Assembly: GCA_023213395.1 (NCBI GenBank)
Contig: CM041465.1
Span: 245,155,741-245,219,740 of the forward strand
DNA from: Cycas panzhihuaensis
Taxonomy: Eukaryota; Cycadophyta
DNA: 64,000 nt
Direction of reading: 5' to 3'
The stretch's first letter is position 1, and each line of letters begins with the position of its first letter. This document shows positions 10,166-22,363 of this stretch, in pieces. The position numbers and the translations under genes are program-made. The notes under the pieces were generated by a model. The model did no database searches. It was not told the DNA's origin and saw nothing but the letters and a program-made list of their open reading frames with translations.

Positions 10166-11580
10166 ACATATACATCTCTATCTCTATCTCTAATGATGAC
10201 CTAAGGTAACCCATAAAGCCTATAAATCTTCTGCAAAAAGATTGTTTTGATTTGACTTGCTATGAACTTATTTGGGATTGCTATAAAATGTGTATATTTT
10301 ATCAGATGATGGACCACTATAAATATTAAGTCTTTTCCTTCAACTTTCGGTAGTCTTGTAATAAAATCCATATAAATACTTTTCTATTTTCTTCCTAATA
10401 CTGGGAGGGATTAAAGAATTCCTAGTAAGGCTACTTTTTAACTTTTCATTCATTGGCAGGTGTCATAGGCTACAACATATTCTTGGATATCCCTTTTCAC
10501 TCCTTTCCAATAAAATGATTCCTTCAAATTGTTATCTATCCTTAAGTTCCTCAATGCCCACCTCTGGCTAATTCATATACTTCTTGTAGTAATTGTGAGT
10601 GAATTAGTAAACTTGGGTTCACAACTATCTGACCCTTATACCAAAGGAGGCCTTTGTAGATAGTCAATTCAAGGTTAGATTTTGGGTTACTTGTTCCTTG
10701 CAGGCATCCTTTAGTTGCTAGAAATAGCTCATATTCATCTTGTAATTGAGTTATCCATGGAGATGTAATCACAGATATGGTATTTAATTCCTCTTTTTAT
10801 GATAAGGTATTAACTACCATATTCTCCTTACCCTTTTTATAGATAATTTAGAAATCAAGGGCTTAAATCTTTGTGATCCATCTTTGTTGCTATGTTGATA
10901 AATTTGGTTGCTCCAACATGTGTTTAAGGTTCTTATGGTCTGTTTATACTACAAAACAACTCCCAATTAAGTAATTCCTCTATTTTTCCAATGCATGGAT
11001 TATTACTAGCATTTCCCTATCATAAGTTAATTTTAATAATTCTACATCTTTGAACTTCCTACTCTCAAATGTATTTGGATGACCATCCTAGATGAGTATA
11101 GCTCCTAATCCCCTTCCTAAAGCATCATATTTTAATACAAATGATTTGGAAAAATTGGGTGTCTATAGTATAGGTGTCGAGGTTATCTTTTCTTTTAAAC
11201 AATTGAAGCTTTGTTGTACATTTGTTGACCACCAGAATGAACTGCTCTTGAGTAAGTTTGTCAAGGGGGCAAAAATCTGAGTATAATGCTTAATAAATCT
11301 TTTGTAATACCTGCAAAGCATTAGGAAGGCTCGAAGCTTGGTGATAGTAACCAAGTTTAGCCACTCTAGTATTATGTAAACTTTGTTAGGATCCATGCTA
11401 ACTCCTTTTTCTAAGATTATGTGCCCCAAATACTTGATTTCTTTTTAGCCAAAGAAACACTTCTTCCTATTAGCATATAATTGATTATGATCTAATCTAC
11501 TCAATACTTTATCCAATAATTGTAAATGACTTGTCTACCATGCACTATAAATAAGTATGTCATAAAAAAAAACTAATACC
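10166..11580 (-). pseudogene. pol: Gypsy pol remnant: RT end, RNase H, integrase start
   Basis: On the minus strand the order is the following. RT C-terminal part starts at about 11575 inside the catalytic box (Asp-Ile-Leu-Ile-Tyr-Ser), then KEIKYLGHII, GVSMDPNKV and YYKRFIKHY. RNase H follows (YTDHKNLKHMLEQ), then an integrase zinc-binding region (10551-10772; VVNPSLLIHSQLLQEVYEL), then the integrase core (MDFITRLPK, KYTHFIAIPNK, LYGLP). It breaks at the second catalytic Asp region, where the expected Ser-Asp-Arg-Asp has become Ile-Arg-(Asp-Arg)n through a GATAGA repeat at about 10178-10192. Both ends are truncated and stops are frequent. Not functional. Confidence 0.85.
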
Positions 11581-12157
11581 CATTTTAAAATTTAACCCTT
11601 AGATATCATATAGGAAGTCAAAAATAGGGTTAACTTCAATAGCTTAAAACTTGATCAAAAAGACTTTAATTCTAAGAAATAATAATATTAATAAATAGTT
11701 CTTAAAATTAGCTTTTCAAAAATATAATTTTTTGAAAAACAGGCTTCGTATACTCAAGTTATAGTCAAAATAAGATGACATACCTTTTTCTATGGCTGTT
11801 GAAAAAAATGGAAAAGGGAATATTCCTTAGAATATCCTAACATTAACTAGTGTGCATCTTTATGCGAAACTATTTTTCACAATTTTGAAAGGATTTTTCT
11901 CACTACAAAAAAATCTAATTCCTTATAAACTTTGCAAGTAGATGGATTACAACATAGTAATTAAAATGAGTATCCCCTTCGAGGGGTTTCGTAAAAAATT
12001 CGGCAATTAAATCTCCATTTCTTGATTTTCTTACACCATAAGTATAAGGACCTTACTGCTTTAATGCCAATGTTGCATGCAGAATGTAAATAATTCATGA
12101 GTCATTGAAAGTTACCAAAAGTAAAAATATACCAGATTAATTATCCTTTCTACCCCT

Positions 12158-12162
<5 letters not shown>
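11581..12162. other. AT-rich spacer without a recognised gene
   Basis: This follows the truncated RT of the Gypsy remnant and leads to the TA tract at 12163. No open frame, LTR terminus or repeat could be assigned. Confidence 0.5.
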
Positions 12163-12240
<78 letters not shown>

Positions 12241-12244
12241 TATA
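12163..12244. repeat. (TA)n tract abutting the 5' LTR of a Gypsy element
   Basis: About 80 bp of almost pure TA, with one C interruption near 12235, ends exactly where the LTR sequence TGAATCAAATCC starts. The matching 3' LTR ends against another TA tract at 19091. The element therefore appears to have inserted into TA repeat. Confidence 0.9.
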
Positions 12245-13237
12245 TGAATCAAATCCTTTTTAATCCTTATTTCCCTTAAAAAAATAACATAAATACCTTT
12301 AGATGGAGTCTCACAAGTGTTTCCAGCATTCAATAGATAAAAAATAGAATTTTGTACTCTAAAAATGAAATAATATACATTACCAAATATGATTAGGTGT
12401 AACCAGGTATGACTAGACTACAACCAACTTATGAGCAGGTGCAACCGGGTACAACTAGACTACAACTAGGTGCAACTAAACTATGACCAAGTGTAACTAT
12501 ACTGCAACTAAGTGTGACCATGTATAACCAGATTACAAGTAAGTGCAACTAAGTATGACCAAGTATGATCGAACTACAACTAGGTCTGACTAGACTACGA
12601 ATAGGTATGACCAAGTATGACCAGCAGGTGCAATCGAACTACAACTTATGGTAAAAAATGTAATCCAATAATCATGAAAATTACTCAGCATATCTATACA
12701 CCTATCAACTATCTAATTAGAGATAGAAAATAGTTTTTTTTAATTAACTTTTCATCAGTTATAAATGAAGAAAATTTAAGATATAAAAGTCATGGGAAAA
12801 ATATAGAATGAACAAAAGGAATGAAGTTGAACAAATAGGGAGGAGCATAAGAAAATGACCTAGATCTATTTGTCAGGCAAGAAGGAGATCTAGAAGTTTT
12901 AGACATAGCTACAGAGAAGAAAAATAGTAGTAAAAGTCTTAGAGAGATGCCTGAGTCTATTATCATCTTGAAAAAGAGTTGCAGCTAAATGAAGGGCAAG
13001 ATCCTCATATTAAGATCACTCGAAAATATTCTAGGAAAGACACAACAGCCAAGAAAGAGACTAGATCTCTTCTATTAATTCCCAAGTTACTATAGCAATC
13101 CAATAAATGCTTAATAAAGAGCAAATTAAACCTAGTTTATAAGAATATTGTCAAATGTAATATAAATACATTATGAATATTAAATCTAAGTTATTTTAAT
13201 TGGATTAAGTTGTTACTTTTCCATTTAATTCAGATCA
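12245..13237 (+). mobile_element. 5' LTR of the 12-19 kb Gypsy element
   Basis: It aligns with 18052-19090. Both contain TTTTTAATCCTTATTTCCCTT near the start, a decamer-like repeat array, and CATTCAATTCAGAT or its variant at the end. The right end is placed at ...CAGATCA just before the primer site, and the left end at the TA boundary. Relative to the 3' LTR a few bases near the left end seem deleted. Confidence 0.75.
12395..12655. repeat. Degenerate 10-11 bp repeat array inside the 5' LTR
   Basis: Successive units of the pattern GTrYrACyAG or ACTACAACTAG run head to tail, for example GTGTAACCAG, GTATGACTAG, ACTACAACCA and GTGCAACTAA. The period is about 10-11 bp over some 260 bp. The same kind of array is at 18195-18495 in the other LTR, so it was present in the element when it inserted. 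Confidence 0.75.
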
Positions 13238-13243
13238 ATATTT

Positions 13244-13260
13244 TGGTATCAGAGCATGGC
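13244..13260 (+). promoter_or_regulatory. Primer-binding site, tRNA-iMet type
   Basis: TGGTATCAGAGCATGGC lies 6 bp after the 5' LTR end and matches the common plant LTR-retrotransposon primer site complementary to the 3' end of initiator methionine tRNA. Confidence 0.9.
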
Positions 13261-13402
13261 TCTTAACACTTGGGAGTTTGGAGACAAGAAAATTCATTGT
13301 GTTATTATGTTAAAAGATTTTATGAAAACTAGATTTTAATATCAAGTGACTGGAGAATCCTTGATAGAACCTCTTAAAAGGGAGTGTAGACAGCAAAGGA
13401 AG

Positions 13403-14930
13403 ATGGCAGATCTAGAGTAAGAAATAGAGAAAAGATTCTTGAGGATGGAGCAAAATCTCAAAAAATTGACTCAACTTGTAGCACAACTTGTATCCCAGTA
13501 GGATGCATCATCTTATATAACCAAAGGTAGAAGGAAAGAAGAATATAAATCAACAAAGATAAGATAAGTGAAGGTACCCAGGAAGAACCTACAAATGACC
13601 AACAAGATGAGGAGGAAAGAAATGAAAATCCATCTTTAGAGAAGCCCATGATAACACATCCATTCAAGGTTGAGGCGAAGCTAAAATTGCCCATCTATGA
13701 TGGAACTCTAGATGTTGAGAAGTTAGATAATTGGCTAAACCAATTAGAGACATATTTCTCAATTTATGGCTACAAGAATAAGTAGAGTATCACTTTTAAT
13801 AGGCTAAAACTCTCCAAACACACATTGGTCTAGTGGAATGTATATCTAAAATCCCATGATGTGACTAAGATAATATGGTAGTAATTTAAAGCCCTTATCA
13901 AGAAGTAATTATACCATATTGGGCATGAAGAACAACAATTGATCAAATGACAGTATTATAAACAAGAAAAGAGCTAAAATATTTAAGATTATACAATAGA
14001 ATTTTAGAAGTAAGATGTTATATTGGGAATTTCATTAAATGGTAAAGATATACTGTTGAAATATATTGGAGGTCTACACCAATATATTTAATAAGAACTC
14101 AAATTGTTCGAAGTGAAAACCCTTGATAAGACCAGTAAGAAAGTGATTGCTATTAAGAAGAGGAACAAGAAATTTTATACAGGTAGAAAAAGGTTTGTAC
14201 CTTAAGAAGATAGTAACAAACCTTCGTAAGGAAAGAAGTTTTTAAGAAAACTAGGACAATAAATAATTAGTAGTTTTGGTAAGAAAAAGCAAGCCAATAC
14301 CACTCAAATCAAAGTCTCTTGTACATATTACAAGCAAGCATGAAATAGTATAGAAGATTGTTGGTTTTTACATCTGGAGAAGCACCCTAAAAGTAAGGGA
14401 AAAGGTAAAGCTAAAATTGAAGTTAAAGCTTTACTGAATACCATAGGAGAAGAAGACACTGAAGGAGCCAATGAGAAGTTGATACTGAAGGCTAATGTTG
14501 AACCTAAAATTAGCCATCAACAGATTGATTTAGAGGTTAGAGAGGAGCTCTTCATGGTGGGAATCTAGGTAAAACAAAGCATAGTTGATGCCATCTTTGA
14601 TAAAAGAAGCCAAAAGAATTTAATCTCAGAGGCATTAGTGAAGAAGCTAGGATTAAAGATGCATGCACATCCAAAACTATATCCTCTTGGATGGTTATAG
14701 AAAGATTCAGAATTATATGTTACTCACCAAAGCAAATTCAAGTTTATAATTTCAGAAAGGTTCATTGATGAGGTTGAATACGAAGTGGTTCCCTTGAATG
14801 TTTATTAGGTTGTATTTAGTAGCCAATATCTCTATGATAGAGATGGAGTTCATCACAGTAGGTTGAGAAAGATTTTACTCATCAAGGATGGTAAATCATA
14901 TCTGATTAACACATCAAAACCTTAAAGAAG
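13403..14930 (+). pseudogene. gag: Gypsy gag and protease region
   Basis: The frame from ATG 13403 starts with a coiled-coil-like segment (EKRFLRMEQNLKKLTQLVAQ). After frameshifts it reaches the capsid motif KLPIYDGTLDVEKLDNWL and LETYFSIYGY, typical of plant Gypsy gag. A degenerate zinc-knuckle-like region follows near 14315-14375 (CTYYKQA...IEDCWFLH). From about 14560 a protease-like stretch reads VDAIFDKRSQKNLISEALV, where the catalytic Asp-Ser/Thr-Gly is Asp-Lys-Arg, so the protease would be dead. Stops are many, often TAG or TAA at family Gln/Trp positions. Gag would form the particle and the protease would mature it. Confidence 0.75.
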
Positions 14931-15137
14931 ATCTCCTTTATATCCTCCCAATAAGCAAAGATATTGATTAATGCTTGTGGGAAATTTATACTATTGATGG
15001 TGAAGCAAAAGGTGGAAGAAATAAGCAAGCAAATTGAAGACCTCAAGAATAGGTATAATGATATATTCTAGGAACTAAAAGGGTTGCCCCCTAAGAGAGA
15101 AATTAAGTATGAAATCTAATTAGTTGTTGATTAACCT

Positions 15138-16400
15138 TTGCCCAATCTTAGTCTATATCAAAACTCTATTTTTGAGAATGAAAATATTAAGAAGCGAATT
15201 CTAGAACTCTTGGAGCAAGGAGAAATCAAGCCAAGGTGTTCCCCTTGTGGCTTACTTATTGTTTTGATGTCAAAGAAAGATGAAGGTTGGAGAATGCATA
15301 TTAACTATTGGGCATTAAACAATATTACTAGAAAGAATTGACATCCCCTACCATGGATAGATGACTTATTAGACTAGCTGTAGTCTGTAGATATTTCAGC
15401 AAGTTAGACCTTAAATCAGGCTATCAAGTTTGAATCTAGGAGGAGAACACTTGAAAGACAACCTTCAAATCAAAGCAAAGGTTGTTCAAATGGATGGTGA
15501 TGCCTTTTGGTTTGTGTAACATACCTACCACCTTCATGAGGTTGATGAATAAGGTATTGAGACCTTTCATTAATGATTTTATTATTGTTTATCTAGATGA
15601 TATTCTGATTTTCAGTCAGACTTAGGACGAGCAACTCTAACATGTTGAGTAAGTACTCAAAGTGCTTCAATAGCAGCAGCTGAAACTTAACCTAAAGAAG
15701 TGTAAATTTAGGGAGCAATCTCTCATCTTCTTGGGATTTATAGTTGGTAGAGGAGAATTGAAGATTGACCCAGTAAAGATTAGAGTCATTCTTAATTGGC
15801 CCACACCCAAGATAACCACAAAGATAAGGAGTTTCATTGGTGCTTGTCAATATTTAAGAAAATTTATTTTTAAATTTTCTCAAATTGCAGCACCTTCATA
15901 TACATTAATGGGAGGGCATGTAAAATTTTATTGGGAGTATAAGTAAGAGAAAGCTTTTATGCTTCTAAAGTAAAAAATTTGTGAAGCGTCGGTGTTAGCC
16001 TTACCATAATTATAAAAACTATTTTAGTTAGAGACCATCGCTTTAGGTTATTCCATGGGAGCAGTGTTGAAGTAAGAGAGAAGACTAGTGGCATATCATT
16101 CAAAGACTTTTAATAAAGCTAGAAAAAAAAATCCAACTTATGATAAGGAACTCTATGCATTACATCAAGTCATCAAGCATTGGAGACCTTACTTATTGGG
16201 AAAAGAAGTTGTCATCCATATTAACCACAAGCCTTTGTAATTCTTATAGACATAATCCAAATTGCAGCAGGCTAAGCACATGAAGTGGATGTCTTATTTA
16301 TAGCAGTTTCACATCATGGTCAAGTATAAGAAAGGCACAACAAATAAAATTACTAACTTGTTGTTTAGACTTCCTTAATAGCAAGTTATTTCTAGCTTGT
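15138..16400 (+). pseudogene. pol: Gypsy reverse transcriptase and RNase H
   Basis: RT blocks are in order: RILELLEQGEIKPRCSPCG, then [46 protein letters not shown], and the catalytic YLDDILIFS box near 15590-15620, which is intact. LNLKKCKF, LGFIVGRGELKIDPVK and IRSFIGACQYLRKFI follow. RNase H follows from about 15950 (VAYHSKTFNKA, YDKELYALHQVIKHW, RPYLLGKEV, IHINHKPL). In INHKPL the usual Thr-Asp-His has become Ile-Asn-His, losing a catalytic Asp. Several in-frame stops interrupt the frame. The family synthesises cDNA in cytoplasmic particles; this copy cannot. Confidence 0.85.
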
Positions 16401-16499
16401 TAATAACTATGTAATTTCAACCTTTTTGCCATGATGACTATGTACGTTTGTATATAGAAGATAAGGTATTTAAGTCCATCTTGGAGAAGTTACATTAGG

Positions 16500-17890
16500 A
16501 AAAAATAGTTGTTGATTTTCAGCTAACAAATAGTCTACTCTTCAAGTATGATAAGATTTATATTCCAAAGCATATAGACCGAATGAAGTGGATACGAGAA
16601 TCTCACACCTCTTGAGTAGTATGACACTTTAAAGTGGGAAAAACATTGCTAAATTTATAGTGATATATGTATTGGCCCAATATGTAGCAAGATGTAACTA
16701 TAGTAGTACAATTATGTACATTATGTAGAATATCAAAGTTGACCAATAGAAAGTTAGGATTGTACACTCCACTTCCCTTTCCATCATGACCATGGGAGAG
16801 TATTTCTATGGATTTCCTCGGAGGACTACCACAGACCAAAAATGATATGGATTATTTGTTTGTAGTTGTTGATCAATTTAGTAAAATAGTGGTATTGATT
16901 CCCTATAGGAAGACACATATAGGAGAAGACATAGCTAAATTATTTTGCCAACATGTTTGGAAGCATTTTAGGCTTCCCAACTCTATCAGTTTTTATCAAC
17001 ACAACATATTTTTGAATCATTTTTAGCAAGCTCTTTGGGGGATGATGGATACAAAGTTGAAGATAAGCATGGCTTTCCATCATCAAATAGATGGCTATAC
17101 CAAAGTTGTTAATTGGATATTGGTGTAACTACTTTGAGGATATAATACCAAGCATCCCAAGACTTAGGATGAAAGTCTTCCATACCTATAATTTTCCTTC
17201 AATAGAGCAATTCATAGCTCAACTCAGAAGTCACCATTTAGGTATGTTTAGGATTTCTATCTACAAGTCCCTTTTTTTTTTAATATGGTTTAAATAAATG
17301 AGAGGATTAAAAGGAGACCAGAACCCCTATACAAAATCTGCCAAATCAACTACAAAGATCTATCATGGCAAGCCCATGACTTAGCTACCCTACCTATAAG
17401 TCGATTTCATTTAGAATTTTTAGCCCAATTTACTAATAGAAATAGAAAGGAGGAAGAAGGACAAGAGAAGGCACAAAGATTCTTGAAAAGATTAAAAAAA
17501 TTCATCAATAAGTTGAGGAGCAGCTTCAAAGATCTCAGTAGAGATATAAACAAAGGCATGATGCACATAGAACTATCCATTCCTTCAAGGAAGGAGATTG
17601 GGTTTGGTTTCATCTCAGCAAAAAAAGATTACAGGGTGAAGGTAAAAAGTTGAAGCATATACGATATGGTCCTTTTAGAATCTTAAAGAAAATTGGAGAA
17701 AATACTTTTAGCTTTAATTACTACAGTTCATAAAGATATATCCAATTGTTAATGTTGAGAATCTAAAGATTTTTAATCCATCTATGTTGCATGAAGATCA
17801 AGATGGTATTCCACTCTTACCAAATCCGGAGGAGTTGCGAGTGGAGAAAGAAGAGCAATTACAAACTGATTATATTCTTCAAAGGAAATA
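16500..17890 (+). pseudogene. pol: Gypsy integrase with lost catalytic residues
   Basis: The core starts near 16800 with SMDFLGGLPQTKNDMDYLFV, which keeps the first catalytic Asp, and VVVDQFSKIVVLIP. The second catalytic region, usually Ser-Asp-Arg-Asp, reads SISFYQHNIF, so the Asp is gone. The third, usually Gly-Gln-Thr-Glu-Val-Val-Asn, reads DGYTKVVN, so the catalytic Glu is Lys. The C-terminal part (KDS, GRRLGLVSS and IYPIVNVENLKIFNP in shifting frames) continues to about 17890. The integrase would join cDNA to host DNA; here it is triply disabled by stops and by the loss of two of its three acidic residues. Confidence 0.8.
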
Positions 17891-18051
17891 AACCATAATT
17901 AAAACATTCAAATTTGAGTCCTTTAGGATTAGAGAGAAAGGATAATTACCCAATAAAGTGAGATGGTACAGTAAAGAGAAGAGAAGAATCAAGTTCCCTC
18001 ACTTACAATTATCATGTTTATGAGGCCATGAACTTCTAAAAGAAGTGGAGT
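17891..18051 (+). promoter_or_regulatory. 3' untranslated end and purine-rich tract before the 3' LTR
   Basis: A short non-coding stretch follows the last pol-like codons. The purine-rich AAAAGAAGTGGAG at about 18038-18050 lies directly before the 3' LTR and is the likely polypurine tract for plus-strand priming, although it is less G-rich than usual. Confidence 0.5.
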
Positions 18052-18194
18052 TCTAATCCAAATTGAATCTTTTTTAATCCTTATTTCCCTTCAAAAAAGA
18101 ACGTAAATACTTTTGGATGGAGTCTCATAGGTGTTTCTAGCATTCAATAGGTGAAAAATAAAATTTTGTGCTCTAAAAGATAAAATAATATATA

Positions 18195-18495
18195 TTATCA
18201 AGTATGACCAAGTGCGACCAGATTGTGAGCAAGTGCAACCAGGTGCACCCAAACTACAACTAGATGTAACTGGATTGTGACCAGCTATGACCAGACTATG
18301 AGTATATGCAACTTAATGTAACTAGGTTGTGACTAGGTATGACTAGACTATGAGTAGGTGCAACTAGATGTAACCATACTATGAGCAGGTGCAATTAGGT
18401 ATGACTAGGTATGATCGAATTGCAACTAGGTGTAACTAGGCTACAAATAAGCATGACCAATAAGTGTAACTAGATGTGACCGAACTATGAATGAT
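18195..18495. repeat. Degenerate 10-11 bp repeat array inside the 3' LTR
   Basis: Same architecture as 12395-12655: units such as GTGCGACCAG, GTGCAACCAG and ACTACAACTAG run head to tail. Unit number and order differ between the two LTRs, so the array has changed since insertion. Confidence 0.75.
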
Positions 18496-18632
18496 AGTAA
18501 AAAAAGTGATCTAATAATCATGAAATTACCCAAAACTGTTGTACACCTACCAATTATCTAATGAGAGATAGAAAAAAACTTTTAAAACTTACTTTTCATG
18601 AGTTATAAATAAAGCAAAATTAAGATACAAAA

Positions 18633-18651
18633 GGGGGGGGGGGGGTGGGGG
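18633..18651 (+). repeat. G-run (13 G, one T, 5 G)
   Basis: A G-rich run interrupts the LTR where the 5' LTR reads AAAGTCATGGGAAAAATATAG. It is the longest G homopolymer in the window and could form a G-quadruplex or be a sequencing artefact. Confidence 0.9.
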
Positions 18652-19086
18652 AATAGAATGAATAAAAGGAATGAAGTTGAATTGATAATGAGGAGCATAA
18701 GAAAATGGTCAAGATCTATTCATGAGGCAAGAAGAAGACCCAAAAGTTTTAGACATGCTGAGAGATAGAAGAAAAACAACAATATCAAACTTAGAGAGAT
18801 GCTCGAGTCTATTTTATACTAAAAAGGAGTTACAGTTGAATGGAGGGCAAGATCCTCACATCAAGATCACAAGAAAAATATTCTAAAAAAGATACAACAA
18901 CAAAGAAAGAGACCAAATCTCTTCTATTCATTCCCAAGTTACTATAGTAGTCCAGTAAATGCTCAACAGAGAGTAAAAATAAACATATTTTGTAAGACTA
19001 TTATAAAATATAATATAAATACATTATAAATATTGAATCTAAGTTCTTTCAATTAAATTAAGTCGTTACTTTTCCATTCAATTCAG

Positions 19087-20976
<1,890 letters not shown>

Positions 20977-21099
20977 TTTATTTATTTTTTGATAAAATAA
21001 AATTGAATTTATAGTGGGTTTGAAACAGGATCCCACAACTTATTATATCATAGAGCTTTGTGTTACCAGATCAGAGTTGACCATGACAACCCCACGGTC

Positions 21100-22330
21100 T
21101 AGGCAAGAGAACTAGATTGCCGTGACAAGCCCTGTAGCTAGCTACTACGAACCATATCCTTCTCTACCAGAACCATGAGGTCCTAGGAAAATCACACCTC
21201 CACACTTGACCCTTCTTGTACCTCACCCCCCAGTTTGCCAAAAAATTAGCTGCTTTATTATCTTCTCTCAAGGTGTGCCTTATATAGATATCTGCCAATC
21301 CCTTAATGATCTCCTTGGCATCATTGATTATGGGCTGGAATCTCTAGTCTAGGAGGGCCACACCTTTCAGCGTGTTTAAAACTACCTCTGAATCCCCCTC
21401 AATTACCAGTCATTGAATGTCCCCTTCGAGAGCTAAGTCTAGGGCTTTGAGCATAGCGTGCATTTACGCATAGTGGTTCGTTTGGTGTTTATATTAATTC
21501 TCAAAGGCCTAAATGGGGGTACCTTTGTTGTCCCTACAAATTCCCCCTCCCTTAGCTTCTCTGGGGTTTCCTTTTGCCACCCCATCGAAGTTGATTTTGA
21601 TCCAGGGCCCCTTCGGAGGCGTCCAGTTGCCACATCTGGGCTTTACCGCTTCAAATTCAGGCTCTATGCCCCATTTAAGCAGAGTCCTGCTCTCTGCCAG
21701 GGTTGTGTGCTTCTCTTTAACGTTTCCAACATTTTCCCTGATGTCCAAATAGATTCTGTTAAAGGTGGCTATCTGGTCCATCTGATTCCCCTGGAAAATC
21801 CTTTGGTTCCTCTCTTTCCAAATGTTCCACGCCAGTATTGGAAGTGCACTCTTCCAGATGTAGCTTAGGATTCTACTTCTAAATGGGATTTGCCAAGCAA
21901 GCCAAAGGTCAACTATCTTTTTTGAGAATGTCCAACACACCTCCAATTTCTTAAGTAGCATCCTCCATACCTCCCTTGTGAAAGGACACTCAAGGAAGAT
22001 ATGATCCATGGATTCCTCTTCTTTGCAACATAGAATACATCTATTGGCCAACAAAAAGCCTCTCTTTTTAAGGTTATATACAGTGAGTATTTTATTCAGA
22101 AGACAAGTCCACCAGAAGAAAGCTATCTTAGGGATGAGAGGGAGCCTCCAAACACCTTCTAATATTGGGTTACTCTGGTCCCCTCTTATTAGGCATAAGT
22201 AGTGGTAACCCTGTTGAACAGTGTACTCCCTGGCTGAACTCAATGGCCACACAATCGAATATGGTAAAGGCATTCTAGGGATGTAACTCTTACCTAGAAC
22301 CCTTTTGATCTTATTAAGACCTTCCTGCAA
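21100..22330 (-). pseudogene. ORF2: LINE ORF2 C-terminus: zinc-binding (zf-RVT) and RNase H
   Basis: An open frame (22330-21509) runs through WRLPLIPKIAFFWWTCL, then the zf-RVT cysteine/histidine set CILCCKEEESMDHIFLECP, then WIKINFDGVAKGNP, the start of an Arabidopsis-type RNase H domain with its first catalytic Asp. After stops, the RNase H continues to about 21140 with VIEGDSEVV (a catalytic Asp kept) and IRHTLREDNKAANFLAN, where the usual Ala-Asp is Ala-Asn, so the last catalytic Asp is lost. RNase H removes template RNA after reverse transcription in some plant L1 elements. The 3' UTR follows to about 20977. Confidence 0.85.
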
Positions 22331-22363
22331 TCTACTTTCTCCCTGGATTTCCTTAAAATTCCT

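Larger units (their letters stand above)
12245..19090 (+). mobile_element. Degenerate Ty3/Gypsy retrotransposon inserted in TA repeat
   Basis: This is a complete-structure LTR element of about 6.8 kb. It has two LTRs of roughly 1 kb (12245-13237 and 18052-19090), a tRNA-Met-type primer site, gag, a protease-like segment, RT, RNase H, integrase and a tail, all on the plus strand in the order protease-RT-RNase H-integrase that defines Gypsy. The LTRs share long collinear sequence but differ by many substitutions and indels, so the insertion is old. Stops occur in every domain. Both outer ends touch TA repeat, so a target-site duplication cannot be told from the repeat itself. Confidence 0.85.
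18052..19090 (+). mobile_element. 3' LTR of the 12-19 kb Gypsy element
   Basis: It is collinear with 12245-13237 and ends ...TTCAGATTA at about 19090, where TA repeat starts at once. It contains the decamer-like array at 18195-18495 and a G-run at 18633-18651 that is absent from the other LTR. The start is inferred by alignment and by the purine tract; the expected TG terminus has decayed. Confidence 0.75.

Noticed and set aside
21458-21868. Plus-strand frames over the LINE (for example 21458-21868, 24309-24533, 24774-25061, 25756-26082)
   Set aside because: They lie antisense to ORF1/ORF2 domains that are clearly identifiable on the minus strand.
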